Shown: positions 39,549 to 49,113, counted from the first letter of the stretch. The stretch: 64,000 nt of DNA from JAMXLO01 sp963776505 (GCA_963776505.1 CAVZNH010000076.1:59687-123686); one strand, 5' to 3'. Numbers and translations: made by a program. The notes: generated by a model not told the origin, from the letters alone.

Positions 39549-39825
39549 TGCCCGACCTGCTGCCCGACGATTGCCCGACCTGCTGCCCGACAAAAAACCC
39601 GGCCATTCTCTAGGGCTGCCCGACCTGCCCGACCTATCTTGGAATAGAGAGACTTCTTCTTCTTCCTGTGAAGGCAGGAGATTGGGCAGGCTGGCAACCG
39701 CGTCCATTGCCTCCCTCCCGCAGAACTGGTCGGGCAGGTCGGGCAGTCGGGCAGTTGGCTGAAATCAAGGAGTTCCCGTCGGCCCAGGTCGGGCAGCAGG
39801 TCGGGCAGCGCCCGACCTGCCCGGC
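39549..39825. repeat. GCCCGACC repeat cluster (iteron-like), left copy
   Basis: About a dozen copies of GCCCGACC or its complement GGTCGGGC lie in three groups: 39549-39636 (mainly GCCCGACCTGCT), 39727-39758 (GGTCGGGCAGGTCGGGCAG) and 39786-39825 (facing copies). The groups alternate in orientation, so large cruciforms can form. An A/C tract (CAAAAAACCC) and a pyrimidine/purine tract (CTTCTTCTTCTTCC) lie between them. It directly follows the stop of the replication-gene fragment, as in the right arm. Confidence 0.75.
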
Positions 39826-39829
39826 TGGA

Positions 39830-40493
39830 TCAGTCGGCGTCGCCTTCCAGCAACGCACCACTGACCACATAGACGCGGGGGCGTCCGTGTTCGGGGATCG
39901 TCACCTTGCAGGTCAGGTTCTTCCCATCGCGCCTCAGCAAGCTCCGATCCGCCAGTGCCTTTGCCGCCATCTCGCCATCGATTCCGCGACAGACCTCGGA
40001 TTTCCACGCCTCTGGCAGGACGAGAAACTCCCAGCCCGCGCCATCGCGTCGCCGCCAGCCGCAGCGATTGATGGTCCGCAGTTCGTCCCGTATTTCGGGA
40101 AAGCGCGAAGCCCCGTGTTGCTCGAAGAACGCCCGCACCTGCCGGATCGCGGCCTGGACTTCACCAGCACCGATGCCGCCGCGCTCGGTGAGCCATGCCT
40201 GAAACAGATCGCTGCCGCGTTGCGTAGCTTCGCCGATTTCCCAGGGCAGGATGCCCCATTCGGTCGCCAGTTCGCCTGCCGCCGCCACCACACCGAACCG
40301 GCCCGCGACAGATCGCACTTGTCCATCTGATCCGGCGGGCAGGTGGTCGCTGATGAACTGTTGCCGCAGACCCTTTACAAGCTCGTAGAAGCCATCGGGA
40401 TCGCCGCGCGTGTCGCTACCAGCTTCGCCAAAAACGCCCGCCCAGCCGTTCCGTAGAAGGTCGCGGCTGCATGGCGCAGGTGATCGGCGAGCA
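39830..40493 (-). pseudogene. 3' fragment of the PrimPol-DUF927 replication gene (left arm copy)
   Basis: This fragment encodes GFYELVKGLRQQFISDHLPA, VRSVAGRFGVVAAAGELATE, RQVRAFFEQHGASRFPEIRD and ends VYVVSGALLEGDAD, the same C-terminus as the full gene at 43105-45910. Upstream of the arm edge (40493) the frame runs into unrelated sequence, so it is a truncated duplicate. Within this part the left copy is intact, whereas the right copy has two compensating indels. The break between AFLAKLVA and DPDGFY, where the frame jumps, is present in both copies. Confidence 0.7.
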
Positions 40494-40537
40494 CGTACGC
40501 TTGACGGCAGGATGCACGGTTCCCCAAACTGGGGACC

Positions 40538-40765
40538 ATGTTCGAGCGTGATCGCTTCCGTGAGCGACTTAGGTCCATCGGCAATCCCGCCGGTGGCGAC
40601 CGGAGGAGTCGCTATCAATGCTCGACACCTCGACGGCCGCAGTCACCAGCACGGCGCCTGCGCTGCCCGCAGTTCGTTGACCGATCGCATTACCTAAAAG
40701 CTAAGCCTAACGCATTCGCCGATGAACTCGGCGTCCTGCGGTCTGGAATACGAGCCGCACGATGA
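40538..40765 (+). CDS. Possible 75-residue hypothetical protein
   Basis: An ATG at 40538 opens MFERDRFRERLRSIGNPAGG and runs to a TGA that overlaps the ATG of the methyltransferase-associated gene (ATGA at 40762). The protein is rich in Arg and has no recognised domain; the region begins 45 bases after the left-arm edge. The overlap suggests coupling, but the composition could also be chance. No other gene is seen between 40494 and 40761. Confidence 0.3.
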   Translation: MFERDRFRERLRSIGNPAGGDRRSRYQCSTPRRPQSPARRLRCPQFVDRSHYLKAKPNAFADELGVLRSGIRAAR

Positions 40766-42407
40766 GCGCGTCTCTGCGACGGCGGCTCAGCGACATCAAA
40801 AGCTTCATCCGAGCAGCGGATCGCCTGGACGCCCAGACGGTGGAGTTGGATATCCGCGCCCGGTGGCACGAAGCACAAGCCGGCCACCAATGGGCGTTGA
40901 GCCGCGATCACATCATCAAAGAGTGCGAGCGGCGCGGCATCATGAAGGAGTAACGAAGACGAATGGTGCAAGCAGGAACTCGGCTGCGACATCGCCACCA
41001 TGCGGCGACGCGTGCAGCTTTACCGGAACTGGGATGAATATGTAGAGAAACGCCGTGCCGAAGGCCACACCGAGCAATGGGGGTTACGGCACGCGTTATC
41101 ACTCATTCCGGTCAACCGCAGGTACGAAATGAACTCGCAGCCGGCGCGAGTTCGTTCCGCCACCAAGAGCAGCCAAGACGGACCAGAAACTGGACCTCTC
41201 GCGGTGCACGTTCCTCACTGGCGACGCATTGAAAATGCTGAAATTGATCCGAAGCGGCAGCATCCAGTGCATCATCACATCGCCGCCGTTCTGGCCCCTC
41301 CGCCGGACATTCGGCGGCATGGGTATTGGCTACGAGAAGACCCTCAAGGAATACATCGCGAACCTGTTGGCCGTGTTCCGCGAGTGTATGCGGGTGCTGC
41401 GCAAAGATGGCGTGCTTTGGCTCCATCTGGAGAACTCGTATAGCCATAGCGGCGGCTAGTGGCGACCGGACAGCTACATCGCTTGGCGACCGACCCAGCA
41501 GAAGCAGGTCATGCAAGATGGGATGCGTGTGCCTTCCACCATATCGATCCGGCCTGCGAAGTCTCTGCTGATGATCCCGGCCCTGGTCGTTCTGGCGATG
41601 CAGGATGAGGGCTGGCTGCTCCGCTCCAAGATTATTTGGGACAAGGGATTTGCTAGGCCGGACAGTGCCAAAGATCGGCCCACGGTCACGCACGGCGAAC
41701 TGTTCGTGTTCAGCAAATCGGCACGCTACACGTATGACCCCGATCCGATCCGCGTGCCTTATGTCGGCCCACCCGGAGGAAGCTCGGTTTTCTGCCTGGG
41801 GCGACGAAACCGCGGCCTGATCCGCCGCGATGTCGCTCGCGATATGCGCGTCTATGCAAACCCGCTCGGCCGCAACTCAGGCACCGTGTGGCGATGCAAT
41901 GTCGCAAATTACCATGGCGCTCACACAGCGACCTTCCCGCCCAACCTCGTGCGGCCGATGATCCTCGCCAGTTGCACCAGCGCGGATGATACGGTTCTCG
42001 ACCCATTCGGCGGGGCTGGCACCGTCGCGCTGGTGGCTCTGCAACTGGGATTCAAGGCGATCACGATTGACATATTTCCCGACTACACCGAAGAGGCGCG
42101 GAACCGGCTCGCCAATGCGCCGCCATGGTACGACGAGCGGACGAATCTGATGCTGACGATCAGGCGCTCGCCGCTGATTGACGAACTCTCGGCGAGCGGA
42201 CGCGGCACGATCTGGCGGGTCAAGTCAGAAAATACGAGGCAGCGTGGCACGGGGGATGAGGACGTGCGCGGTCACGCCGCACGGCGCGTGCAAATATTGA
42301 CTTTGCGAGTCCCGATCCGTCATTCTGAGTCTTGTCGAGTGCTTCGCCTCTTCCGGCACCGGCAGAGTTATTTCCCATCGTGCGAGCCGGTTTGGTCCGA
42401 TAGATAA
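40762..42407 (+). pseudogene. DNA (N4-cytosine/N6-adenine) methyltransferase with N-terminal helical domain; frameshifts and amber stop
   Basis: Pieces in consistent order form one protein. The N-terminal helical part (SASLRRRLSDIKSFIRAADR, WCKQELGCDIATMRRRVQLY, YVEKRRAEGHTEQWGLRHAL) resembles the DUF3102-type region found on phage methyltransferases. The catalytic part then gives CTFLTGDALKMLKLIRSGSI, the TSPPFW catalytic motif (about 41278), and the SAM loop DPFGGAGTVALVALQLG (about 42000). Frame changes lie near 40950 and 41175, and an in-frame TAG at 41457-41459 interrupts SYSHSGG/WRPDSYIA. No cognate endonuclease gene is present, so it is an orphan enzyme of the element, apparently inactive as read. 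Confidence 0.65.
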
Positions 42408-42496
42408 AGCCATATTCTGCCGGTCATACGAGCCAACTCGCTCGACTAAATAGTCCCACGTGCATTTCCGCACGCTGTGATTTTTCGGAGGTTTTG

Positions 42497-42709
42497 ATGG
42501 ACTGTATTTCGAGTGAACGACTGCTGACGCGTGAGCAAGCCGCACGATTCTGCGGCACGACCGTCGAGTTTCTGATGAACTGTGCACGGCGCAGGAAAAA
42601 CGGCCCACCATTTTACCGGTACAGCAATCAGACGGTGCTTTACCGCCGCGATGAACTGTCAGAATGGATGGACCGTTGCCGCGTCGAGAACCCGCAAGCC
42701 ACCCCATAA
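42497..42709 (+). CDS. AlpA/excisionase-like helix-turn-helix protein
   Basis: A 70-residue protein with a CGGAGG ribosome site before ATG 42497. The sequence LLTREQAARFCGTTVEFLMN, a basic link RRRKNGPPFYRY and TVLYRRDELSEWMD matches the winged HTH_17 pattern of AlpA-type regulators and excisionases (helix-turn-helix, then a wing ending in L--W). Such proteins switch integrated phages or satellites or assist excision. It sits between the methyltransferase and the replication genes, the usual position for this regulator. The 90 bases upstream hold a likely promoter. Confidence 0.75.
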   Translation: MDCISSERLLTREQAARFCGTTVEFLMNCARRRKNGPPFYRYSNQTVLYRRDELSEWMDRCRVENPQATP

Positions 42710-42716
42710 AGAACAA

Positions 42717-42739
42717 CCCCAGCACGGCGAATGCTGGGG
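42717..42739. terminator. Hairpin after the AlpA-like gene
   Basis: An eight-base perfect stem CCCCAGCA/TGCTGGGG encloses CGGCGAA, seven bases after the alpA-like stop. It has no T-run on either strand, so it may be a weak terminator or attenuator before the AT-richer 42740-42826 stretch that leads the replication operon. Confidence 0.4.
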
Positions 42740-42826
42740 CTGAATATCCGATCTATTACACGATTTTTATCCGCGATATTTAGCAATATTACCAGCATTC
42801 GCCGCACCAATCAAGGTATTATCCGA

Positions 42827-43108
42827 ATGCAAGACAATATTCCCGCCATCTATTTCGCCGGCCATGTCGGACGATTTTCCGTGTATCCGACCGCCGCCTA
42901 TGCCATCACGATCGCCACGTCGCGCGACAAGCTCGCCATGCCGAAGTGGCGCAACAACATCCCGGTGCAGGTGCCAGTCGCACCCGAAGACAACGCGGTC
43001 GCCGCGCTCCTCACGACCGTCGCACAACACGGACGAACCATTCTCTTGTTCGCCGATCACGCGACCTTCAAGGCGTGGCAACACAAGCTGGCGAAGGTGC
43101 TGGCATGA
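42827..43108 (+). CDS. Hypothetical 93-residue protein, first gene of the replication operon
   Basis: ATG 42827 opens MQDNIPAIYFAGHVGRFSVY, then TAAYAITIATSRDKLAMPKW and a C-terminal helix HATFKAWQHKLAKVLA. The stop overlaps the start of the PrimPol-helicase gene (ATGA), so the two are translationally coupled. No domain is recognised. Position and coupling suggest a replication accessory or regulatory protein, which is inference only. Confidence 0.65.
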   Translation: MQDNIPAIYFAGHVGRFSVYPTAAYAITIATSRDKLAMPKWRNNIPVQVPVAPEDNAVAALLTTVAQHGRTILLFADHATFKAWQHKLAKVLA

Positions 43109-45910
43109 GCGCCGCCGGAGGATTGACCGTGCTCGTCTGTGACAACGATCACACGGCGAGCAAAGCGTATGCTCCTCAGGAAGACGGCTCGTGGAAGATG
43201 ACCGCTGATTACGACGCGGGGTTTTGGTTCCGACCGATACCGCACGAATGCGATGACCTCCATGGTCTTGCCGGTTTGGTCGAGGACATCCGCGAGCGAG
43301 GCAACGCCATTGTTGTGCGCGGTGAACTGGACGAAGCCGGACATGCCGCATTGGCCGCTGATCCCGAACACCGCATCGTGCGACGCAAGAACGCTAAACC
43401 AGACAACATCCCCCCGCATTTGACCGAAGCCGCGCGTGCGTGGGTCCTGCTGGATGTTGACGATTGGCCCCTGCCGCCGGGTGCGTGTCTGCGCGTCGAT
43501 CCGGCGGCGGTGATCGAGGAAGCAATCCAGGCGCTGCTGCCTGAGCCATTCCACGATGCCGAGTGTTTTTGGCAGCTATCCAGTTCAGCCGGGTTCGTGC
43601 CTGGCGTGCTGAAGGTGCATCTGTGCTTTTGGCTGTCCGAGGCGCAAGACAATGCCTACTTGCGAGCATGGTTCAAGCACTTCGCGCCATATACTCGACA
43701 TCGCGCCATTCAGCGCCGTTCAGCCGCATTACGTTGCTGATCCCAAGATTGAACAGGGCGATGATCCGCTTCCTGAGCGAACCGGTTGGCGACATGGCGC
43801 GGTATCGGCAGTCACCTTGCCCCCCTTGCCGGATGTGGCGGATCGTAGCGCACACACGAGCCTGAATTCCAAGAATACCATGGCTGGCTCGGCTGGTTTG
43901 CACGCCGCAAGCATCGCGGACGCCTTGGCGCGGCTGGGCGATGGCGACCGATTGGACGGCTTCCATCGACCTCTGTTGGCGGCATCCATGCAATACGCGA
44001 TTCGCGTACATCGCGGCGGAACACGGAACGACGAGAAGTTCATCGCGGACCTCGGAGCCGCGATTGAGGCGGCACCGAAGCGGGAGTCGCGTGTCGATGT
44101 CAGGGGGTATCTCGATGACGCCTATCTGCATCGCATCATCGACGGCGCATTCCATCTGATCGACAACGCGGCGAAGTCCGACGCCACCGATGAACCTGAC
44201 GACCCGGTGCCGGTCAGGCTGCCGGCAGGGTTCGGCATGACCAAGAGCGGTCTCTACTTCACCGATCAGGCCAAGGACGATGCCGAACCCATGTGGGTGA
44301 GCCAGCAGTTCAGCGTTCTCGGCGAATGCGAAAACGGCGCGGGGTGCGAGTGGGGCGTTGTGCTGGCATGGCGCGATGCCGCAGAACATCGCCACACTTG
44401 GATCGTCCCGCGTGATCTGGTGCATGGCGAACCGCACGTCATTGCCGCACGTCTGGAATCCCAAGGACTGCGCTGCAATTTCGTCAAGGCAGCACAGGCC
44501 AATCTTCGGCGTTGCTTGGCATCGGTGCCGCCCCGATCGCCAACTTACCGCCGTCACCTGCGGCGGCTGGCATGGCATGAACTTCGTCCTGCCGGATGGC
44601 ACCGTGTTCGGCGACGGCGACCTGATCCTGCGACCCGAGATGGTCCGCGCCGATCTGTCCTGCGCCAGCCGCGGAAGCGTGCAGGATTGGCAGGATCAGG
44701 TGGCGCGATACGCCGTCGGCAACTCGCGCATCGCATTCTTCCTGGCGGCCGGGTTTGCCGGACCGCTGTTGGAGTTCATCAGCGAACCGAGCGGTGGATT
44801 GCATCTGTTCGGGCCATCGCGGATCGGGAAGACCACGGCAGCCGTTTGCGCGGCGTCGGTTATTGGCAAGGGCGGTCGTGGCGGCGCGATCCATCAATGG
44901 CGACACACGGGCAACGGATTGGAAGCTGTGGTGGCCGGCAACTCGGACAACCTGCTCGTGCTGGATGAGATCGGCCAAGCCGACGCAAAGGAAGCCGGCA
45001 ACATCGTGTACATGCTGGCGAACGAATCCGGCAAGCTACGGATGACCAAGAACATTACCGCGCGCCCAACGTCGTCATGGTGCATCATGTTCTTGTCCAC
45101 GGGCGAAATGACCCTGGCGCAAAAGATGACCGAGGCCGGCAAGCGTGCCATGACCGGCACGGAAAACCGGCTTGTGAACATTCGCGCCGACGCGGGCGCA
45201 GGTCTCGGCGTCTTCGAGACCTTGCATGGGTTCGATGAACCGGCGTTGCTCGCCGATCACCTGCGCCATGCTGCCGCGACCTTCTACGGAACGGCTGGGC
45301 GGGCGTTTTTGGCGAAGCTGGTAGCGACACGCGCGGCGATGCTGATGCCTTCTACCAGTTGTAAAGGGTCTGCGGCAACAGTTCATCAGCCGACCACCTG
45401 CCCGCCGGATCAGATGGACAAGTGCGATCCGTTGCGGGCCGGTTCGGCGTGGTGGCGGCGGCAGGCGAACTGGCGACCGAATGGGGCATCCTGCCCTGGG
45501 AAATCGGCGAAGCTACCCACGCGGCAGCGATCTGTTTCAGGGCATGGCTTGCCGAACGCGGCGGCATCGGTGCTGGTGAAGTCCAGGCCGCGATCCGGCA
45601 GGTGCGGGCGTTCTTCGAGCAACACGGGGCGTCGCGCTTTCCCGAAATACGGGACGAACTGCGGACCATCAATCGCTGCGGCTGGCGGCGACGCGATGGC
45701 GCCGGCTGGGAGTTTCTCGTCCTGCCAGAGGCGTGGAAATCCGAGGTCTGTCGCGGAATCGACGGCGAGATGGCGGCAAAGGCACTGGCGGATCGCAGCT
45801 TGCTGAGGCGCGATGGGAAGAACCTGACCTGCAAAGTGACCATCCCCGAACACGGACGCCCCCGCGTCTATGTGGTCAGTGGTGCGTTGCTGGAAGGCGA
45901 CGCCGACTGA
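43105..45910 (+). pseudogene. Primase-polymerase / DUF927 helicase replication protein, frameshifted
   Basis: The assembled product would be about 930 residues. The N-terminal domain has primase-polymerase (AEP) motifs in order: LLDVDD (residues 115-120), SSSAG (159-163) and VHLCFWL (171-177), with SAVQPHYVADPKIEQGDDPL following after a shift near 43690. After another shift near 44540 comes the DUF927 helicase: Walker A GPSRIGKTT, Walker B LLVLDEIGQ, sensor region FLSTGE. The C-terminus (RSVAGRFGVVAAAGELATEW) follows small indels near 45320, 45357 and 45391. Such fusions replicate phage satellites and plasmids: primer synthesis plus origin unwinding. The GCCCGACC cluster starts right after its stop. 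Confidence 0.75.
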
Positions 45911-45914
45911 TCCA

Positions 45915-46194
45915 GCCGGGCGGGTCGGGCGCTGCCCGACCTGCTGCCCGACCTGGGCCGACGGGAACTCCTTGATTTCAGCCAACTGCCCGACTGCCCG
46001 ACCTGCCCGACCAGTTCTGCGGGAGGGAGGCAATGGACGCGGTTGCCAGCACTGCCCAATCTCCTGCCTTCACAGGAAGAAGAAGAAGTCTCTCTATTCC
46101 AAGATAGGTCGGGCAGGTCGGGCAGCCCTAGAGAATGGCCGGGTTTTTGTCGGGCAGCAGGTCGGGCACAGGTCGGGCAGCAGGTCGGGCAGCG
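45915..46194. repeat. GCCCGACC repeat cluster (iteron-like), right copy
   Basis: About a dozen GCCCGACC/GGTCGGGC units begin five bases after the replication-gene stop. Groups: 45915-45954 (facing copies), 45987-46013 (GCCCGACTGCCCGACCTGCC), 46107-46126, and 46149-46194 (four GGTCGGGCAGCA-like units in a row). The spacing inside groups is 9-12 bases, near one helical turn. Position next to a replication protein gene and the repeat form fit an iteron-type origin. Confidence 0.75.
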
Positions 46195-46385
46195 CGCGTC
46201 CTATTCCGCGACGCTGCCGGCTGATGATGTGAGCATCCGGCGGCGCTGAGCCGGATGTTGCCGACCGACCACAACAGTTCGTCGATCACCTCCTCGACCA
46301 GGGAATCCGTCAGCAGGAGGTAGTCGCCGGGCGCGTCGTTGCTCCTCCGTGGGCATGAGGAGCGTCAAGCAAGAACAGACATTCA

Positions 46386-46616
46386 TCAACCCCACCCATC
46401 TTCCAAGCGTCTGCGCACTTCGCGCGAAGCGCAGGCGACATAGACGGTCAGACGTTCATCGTGTGGTTCGTCATGGCCAAGAAGACGCGTCGCCGGGTTG
46501 TCGGCATCGAGTTCTTGGAGGCGGTGCCAATCCGTAGGGTCAATACTGAGCGTGGCAAGGATCGGATGGGTGGATGGCAGTTGGAACCGATCCGTGGCGA
46601 TGTCACGATATTTCAT
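46386..46616 (-). CDS. 76-residue hypothetical protein, right-arm copy
   Basis: Intact version of the gene broken at 39123. It starts MKYRDIATDRFQLPSTHPIL, then IDPTDWHRLQELDADNPATR, and ends SREVRRRLEDGWG. It is highly charged and soluble, with no recognised domain. Its start coincides with the outer edge of the inverted repeat, so the promoter regions of the two copies differ. Confidence 0.6.
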   Translation of the reverse strand: MKYRDIATDRFQLPSTHPILATLSIDPTDWHRLQELDADNPATRLLGHDEPHDERLTVYVACASREVRRRLEDGWG

Positions 46617-46781
46617 TGGCTTGTAGCGCGACTATCTGGATGGAGAGAGCGTCGATCAGGATGAAGTCTGCGACCACGCTTGACGGGATGATTGTCGCGG
46701 CTGATTGACGTTGGCAAGGGTTTTGTTTGTTGCTGCCGGTGTTTTTTGATTGTCGCGGCTGATTGTCGCTGGGAGCGACAA

Positions 46782-47591
46782 TCAGGATGAGGTGGTCTCC
46801 TTGATTTTCTTGAGCGGTGTATCGAGTGCCCGGTTCTTGCGTTCGAGGGCCCCTCGGCGTCGAAAGCTTTCGACGTTCATCTCGAAGATGATCGAGTGGT
46901 GCACCAGGCGGTCGATAGCGGCGATCATCATGGCGTGATCTGGAAAGACTTTATTCCAGTCGGCAAATGGCTGGTTGGCGGTGATCAGCATAGAGCGTCG
47001 CTCGTAGCGTGCACCGATCAGTTCGAACAGCACCGATGTCTCGGCGTGATCCTTGTGTACATAGGAAAGGTCGTCGAGGACCAGTAGGTGGTATTTGTCG
47101 AGCTTGCCGATGGCGGCTTCGAGTTGCAACGCTTGGCGAGCGGCCTGCAGCTTCTGCACTATCTCCGTGGTGCGGGTGAACAGGACGCGGTAACCATTCT
47201 CGACAAGTGCGCGGCCGAGGGCCGAAGCAGCATGGCTCTTGCCGGTACCGGGCGGTCCGAACAGCAGCAGATTGGTCGCCTTGTCCAACCAGGTGTCGCC
47301 TGCGGCGAGCGCCATGACCCGTGCCTTGCTCAGCATCGGCACGACCGAGAAGTCGAAATTGTCGAGTGTCTTGCTGGGGAGCAGACGTGCCTCGGCAAGA
47401 TTACGCTCGGTTCGCCTGCGGCCGCGTTCGGCAATCTCCAGTTCGGCGAGTGCCGAGAGGAATCGTGCGGCCGGCCAGCCCTCCTTGTCAGCGCGTTCAG
47501 CGAACTCGGGCCAGAGCCTGGCGATCGCCGGCAGGCGAAGGTCATGCAGCAGCAGCGGCAGACGGGTGGTATCGACCTGGATCGCGCTCAT
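46782..47591 (-). CDS. istB: IS21 helper ATPase IstB
   Basis: IstB is a AAA+ ATPase of the DnaC type that prepares target DNA for IstA. The 269-residue protein has Walker A GPPGTGKSHAASALG (near residue 113), Walker B LLVLDDLSYV, and sensor motif MLITANQPFADWN. The N-terminal IRLPLLLHDLRLPAIARLWPEF pattern is typical. Its ATG overlaps the istA stop by four bases, the normal coupled order. Confidence 0.93.
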   Translation of the reverse strand: MSAIQVDTTRLPLLLHDLRLPAIARLWPEFAERADKEGWPAARFLSALAELEIAERGRRRTERNLAEARLLPSKTLDNFDFSVVPMLSKARVMALAAGDTWLDKATNLLLFGPPGTGKSHAASALGRALVENGYRVLFTRTTEIVQKLQAARQALQLEAAIGKLDKYHLLVLDDLSYVHKDHAETSVLFELIGARYERRSMLITANQPFADWNKVFPDHAMMIAAIDRLVHHSIIFEMNVESFRRRGALERKNRALDTPLKKIKETTSS

Positions 47592-49113
47592 GACGGCAGC
47601 CCCATCTGGGGAGCGCTTAGCAAGGCGTCATAGGCCATCGCCGCCGGTATCGTGACCGTCACATCGGGGACGGTCACGCTGGCTGGCATGAACCGTTGCT
47701 GCAGGATTGCGAGATCCGGCACCTCACCGGCGTCGAGAATCGCTGCCAGCGCGATCGCCAACTCGGCCTCGCAGGCGCGATCGTGCGCCAACGCCAGCAG
47801 ACCGACCATGATGCGACAGGCATTGCGGGACGGCTGCGTGGCAACCAGCCTGTCCCAGGTATGGCGGAATGCATCACGTGGGAACAGCTGATCGCGGTAG
47901 ACCAGGTTGAGCAGCGCCATCGGTTTGCGGCGCAGGGCATGGATGATGTGACGATAATCAACCACGTGGCCGCATCGGCCGCGATCACCTCGGCCCTTTG
48001 GAATGCGCCCTCGTGGCAAAGTCAGCACAAGGGTACCGCCAAGCAGGCATTCGAGCCGCTCATCATATAGGCGGACCCGCAGGCGATGACCGATCAGCCG
48101 CGAAGGTACCGTATAGAAGATGCGACGCAGAAAGAACCCGCCGCTGCGTGTGACGATGACCAACTCCTCCTCGTGATCATCGGTGCGACGTGACGGCAGC
48201 GGCTTGAGCCTGGCTCGCTCGATCTCCAATGCCTTGCGACGGCGAGCATTGGTATGGCCGACCACCTCATCGACAAAGCAGCGGTAGGCTTCGAGGTCCG
48301 CGAAGTCGCTGCTGCCACGCAGTAGCAATGTCTGTTGAATCGACCTCTTGAGATGGGCATGTGGCCCTTCGATCGCACCGTTCTCATGGGCCAGGCCGCG
48401 ATTGTTGCGCGTCGGCGTCATGCCGTAATGTGCACACAACGCCTCGTAGCGCTCGGTCAGATCCTCCGTCGCATCCTGCTCGAGATTGCGGAACGCCGCT
48501 GAGAGGCTGTCGCTGCGGTGTTCCTCCGGTGCGCCACCGAGAGACCACAGGGCGTTCTGCAAACCCTCGGCCAAGGCGACGAAGCTCTCGCCGCCCAATA
48601 CCACGCGAGCTTGCTCCCAACCGGAGAACGCCAAGCGGAAGTGATAGAGCCGATGGTCGAGCGGGGTACCGGCGATGCTTACGCCGAGCTCCATCGCATC
48701 GGTGAAATCCGACAGTGCCTGCTGACCAGGCGGATGCTCCTGACGAAAGATCACCTCCCGCTCCGGGCCATGCAGCGCCTGCCATTGGCGGATTCGCCGC
48801 TCCAACGTGCGTCGCAGATTGTCAGGAAAGCCCGCATGCCGTCGCTGCATCTCCAGCAGCAGCGTGATCGGACGCAATCCAGGCGAGGCCTGCAACATCG
48901 GTACGATCTCGCTGTCCCAATACTCCATCAATGGATCGGGGCGACGCCGGCCGCGTGGCGTGCGCTTCTGGGAGGGTGACCGGGGATCAGTATCGAGCCG
49001 AGCACCGGTGCTGGTGCTGAAGCCGGCCTTCGCGGCAGCAGCTTCTCGGGTGTGGGTTCTGCGCTGATTCATGTACAACTTCGCCTGCTGATCGGTGATG
49101 TGTTTGCCGGGCA
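47588..49113 (-). CDS. istA: IS21 family transposase IstA
   Basis: A DDE transposase of about 508 residues. GTG 49113 gives PGKHITDQQAKLYMNQRRTH, the usual IS21 N-terminus; an ATG at 49165 in the same frame is the alternative start. The catalytic residues are seen as Asp in LSDFTDAMEL, Asp in HRSDSLSAAF and Glu in LAHENGAIEGPHAHLKRSI. The C-terminal beta-barrel (GHRLRVRLYDERLECLLGG) binds DNA. The frame is intact, unlike many neighbouring genes. Confidence 0.92.

Larger units (their letters stand above)
39120..40493 (+). repeat. Left arm of a 1.37 kb inverted repeat
   Basis: This segment corresponds, in reverse orientation, to 45247-46619. It contains a 76-codon gene, the GCCCGACC repeat cluster and the 3' end of a replication gene. 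The arms match almost base for base across the compared parts, with a few substitutions and single-base indels. The outer edge is at CCAATGAAATATCG (39120) and the inner edge at GATCGGCGAGCA (40493). The arms flank 4.75 kb of single-copy DNA. Confidence 0.85.
45247..46619 (-). repeat. Right arm of the 1.37 kb inverted repeat
   Basis: This is the inverted counterpart of 39120-40493 (1373 against 1374 bases). It holds the last third of the replication gene, the GCCCGACC cluster and the 76-codon gene. The inner edge lies inside the replication gene (TGCTCGCCGATC at 45247), so this arm is contiguous with the full-length gene and is the probable source of the duplicate. The outer edge (46619) is 70 bases from the IS21-like end. 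Confidence 0.85.

Noticed and set aside
39451..39762. Frame giving a protein with repeated PDLPD-like units through the repeat cluster
   Set aside because: The frame exists only because the repeats lack stops; it is not preserved in the other arm, and the cluster alternates orientation, so a DNA-level role is more likely.
39549..39825. Repeat cluster considered as a CRISPR array
   Set aside because: Units are 8-12 bases, in both orientations and irregularly spaced, with no 25-40 base repeats or unique spacers and no cas genes nearby.
41457..41459. TAG in the methyltransferase considered as recoding (read-through)
   Set aside because: No recoding structure or pyrrolysine context is expected in this lineage, and the gene already has other frame breaks, so a nonsense mutation is simpler.
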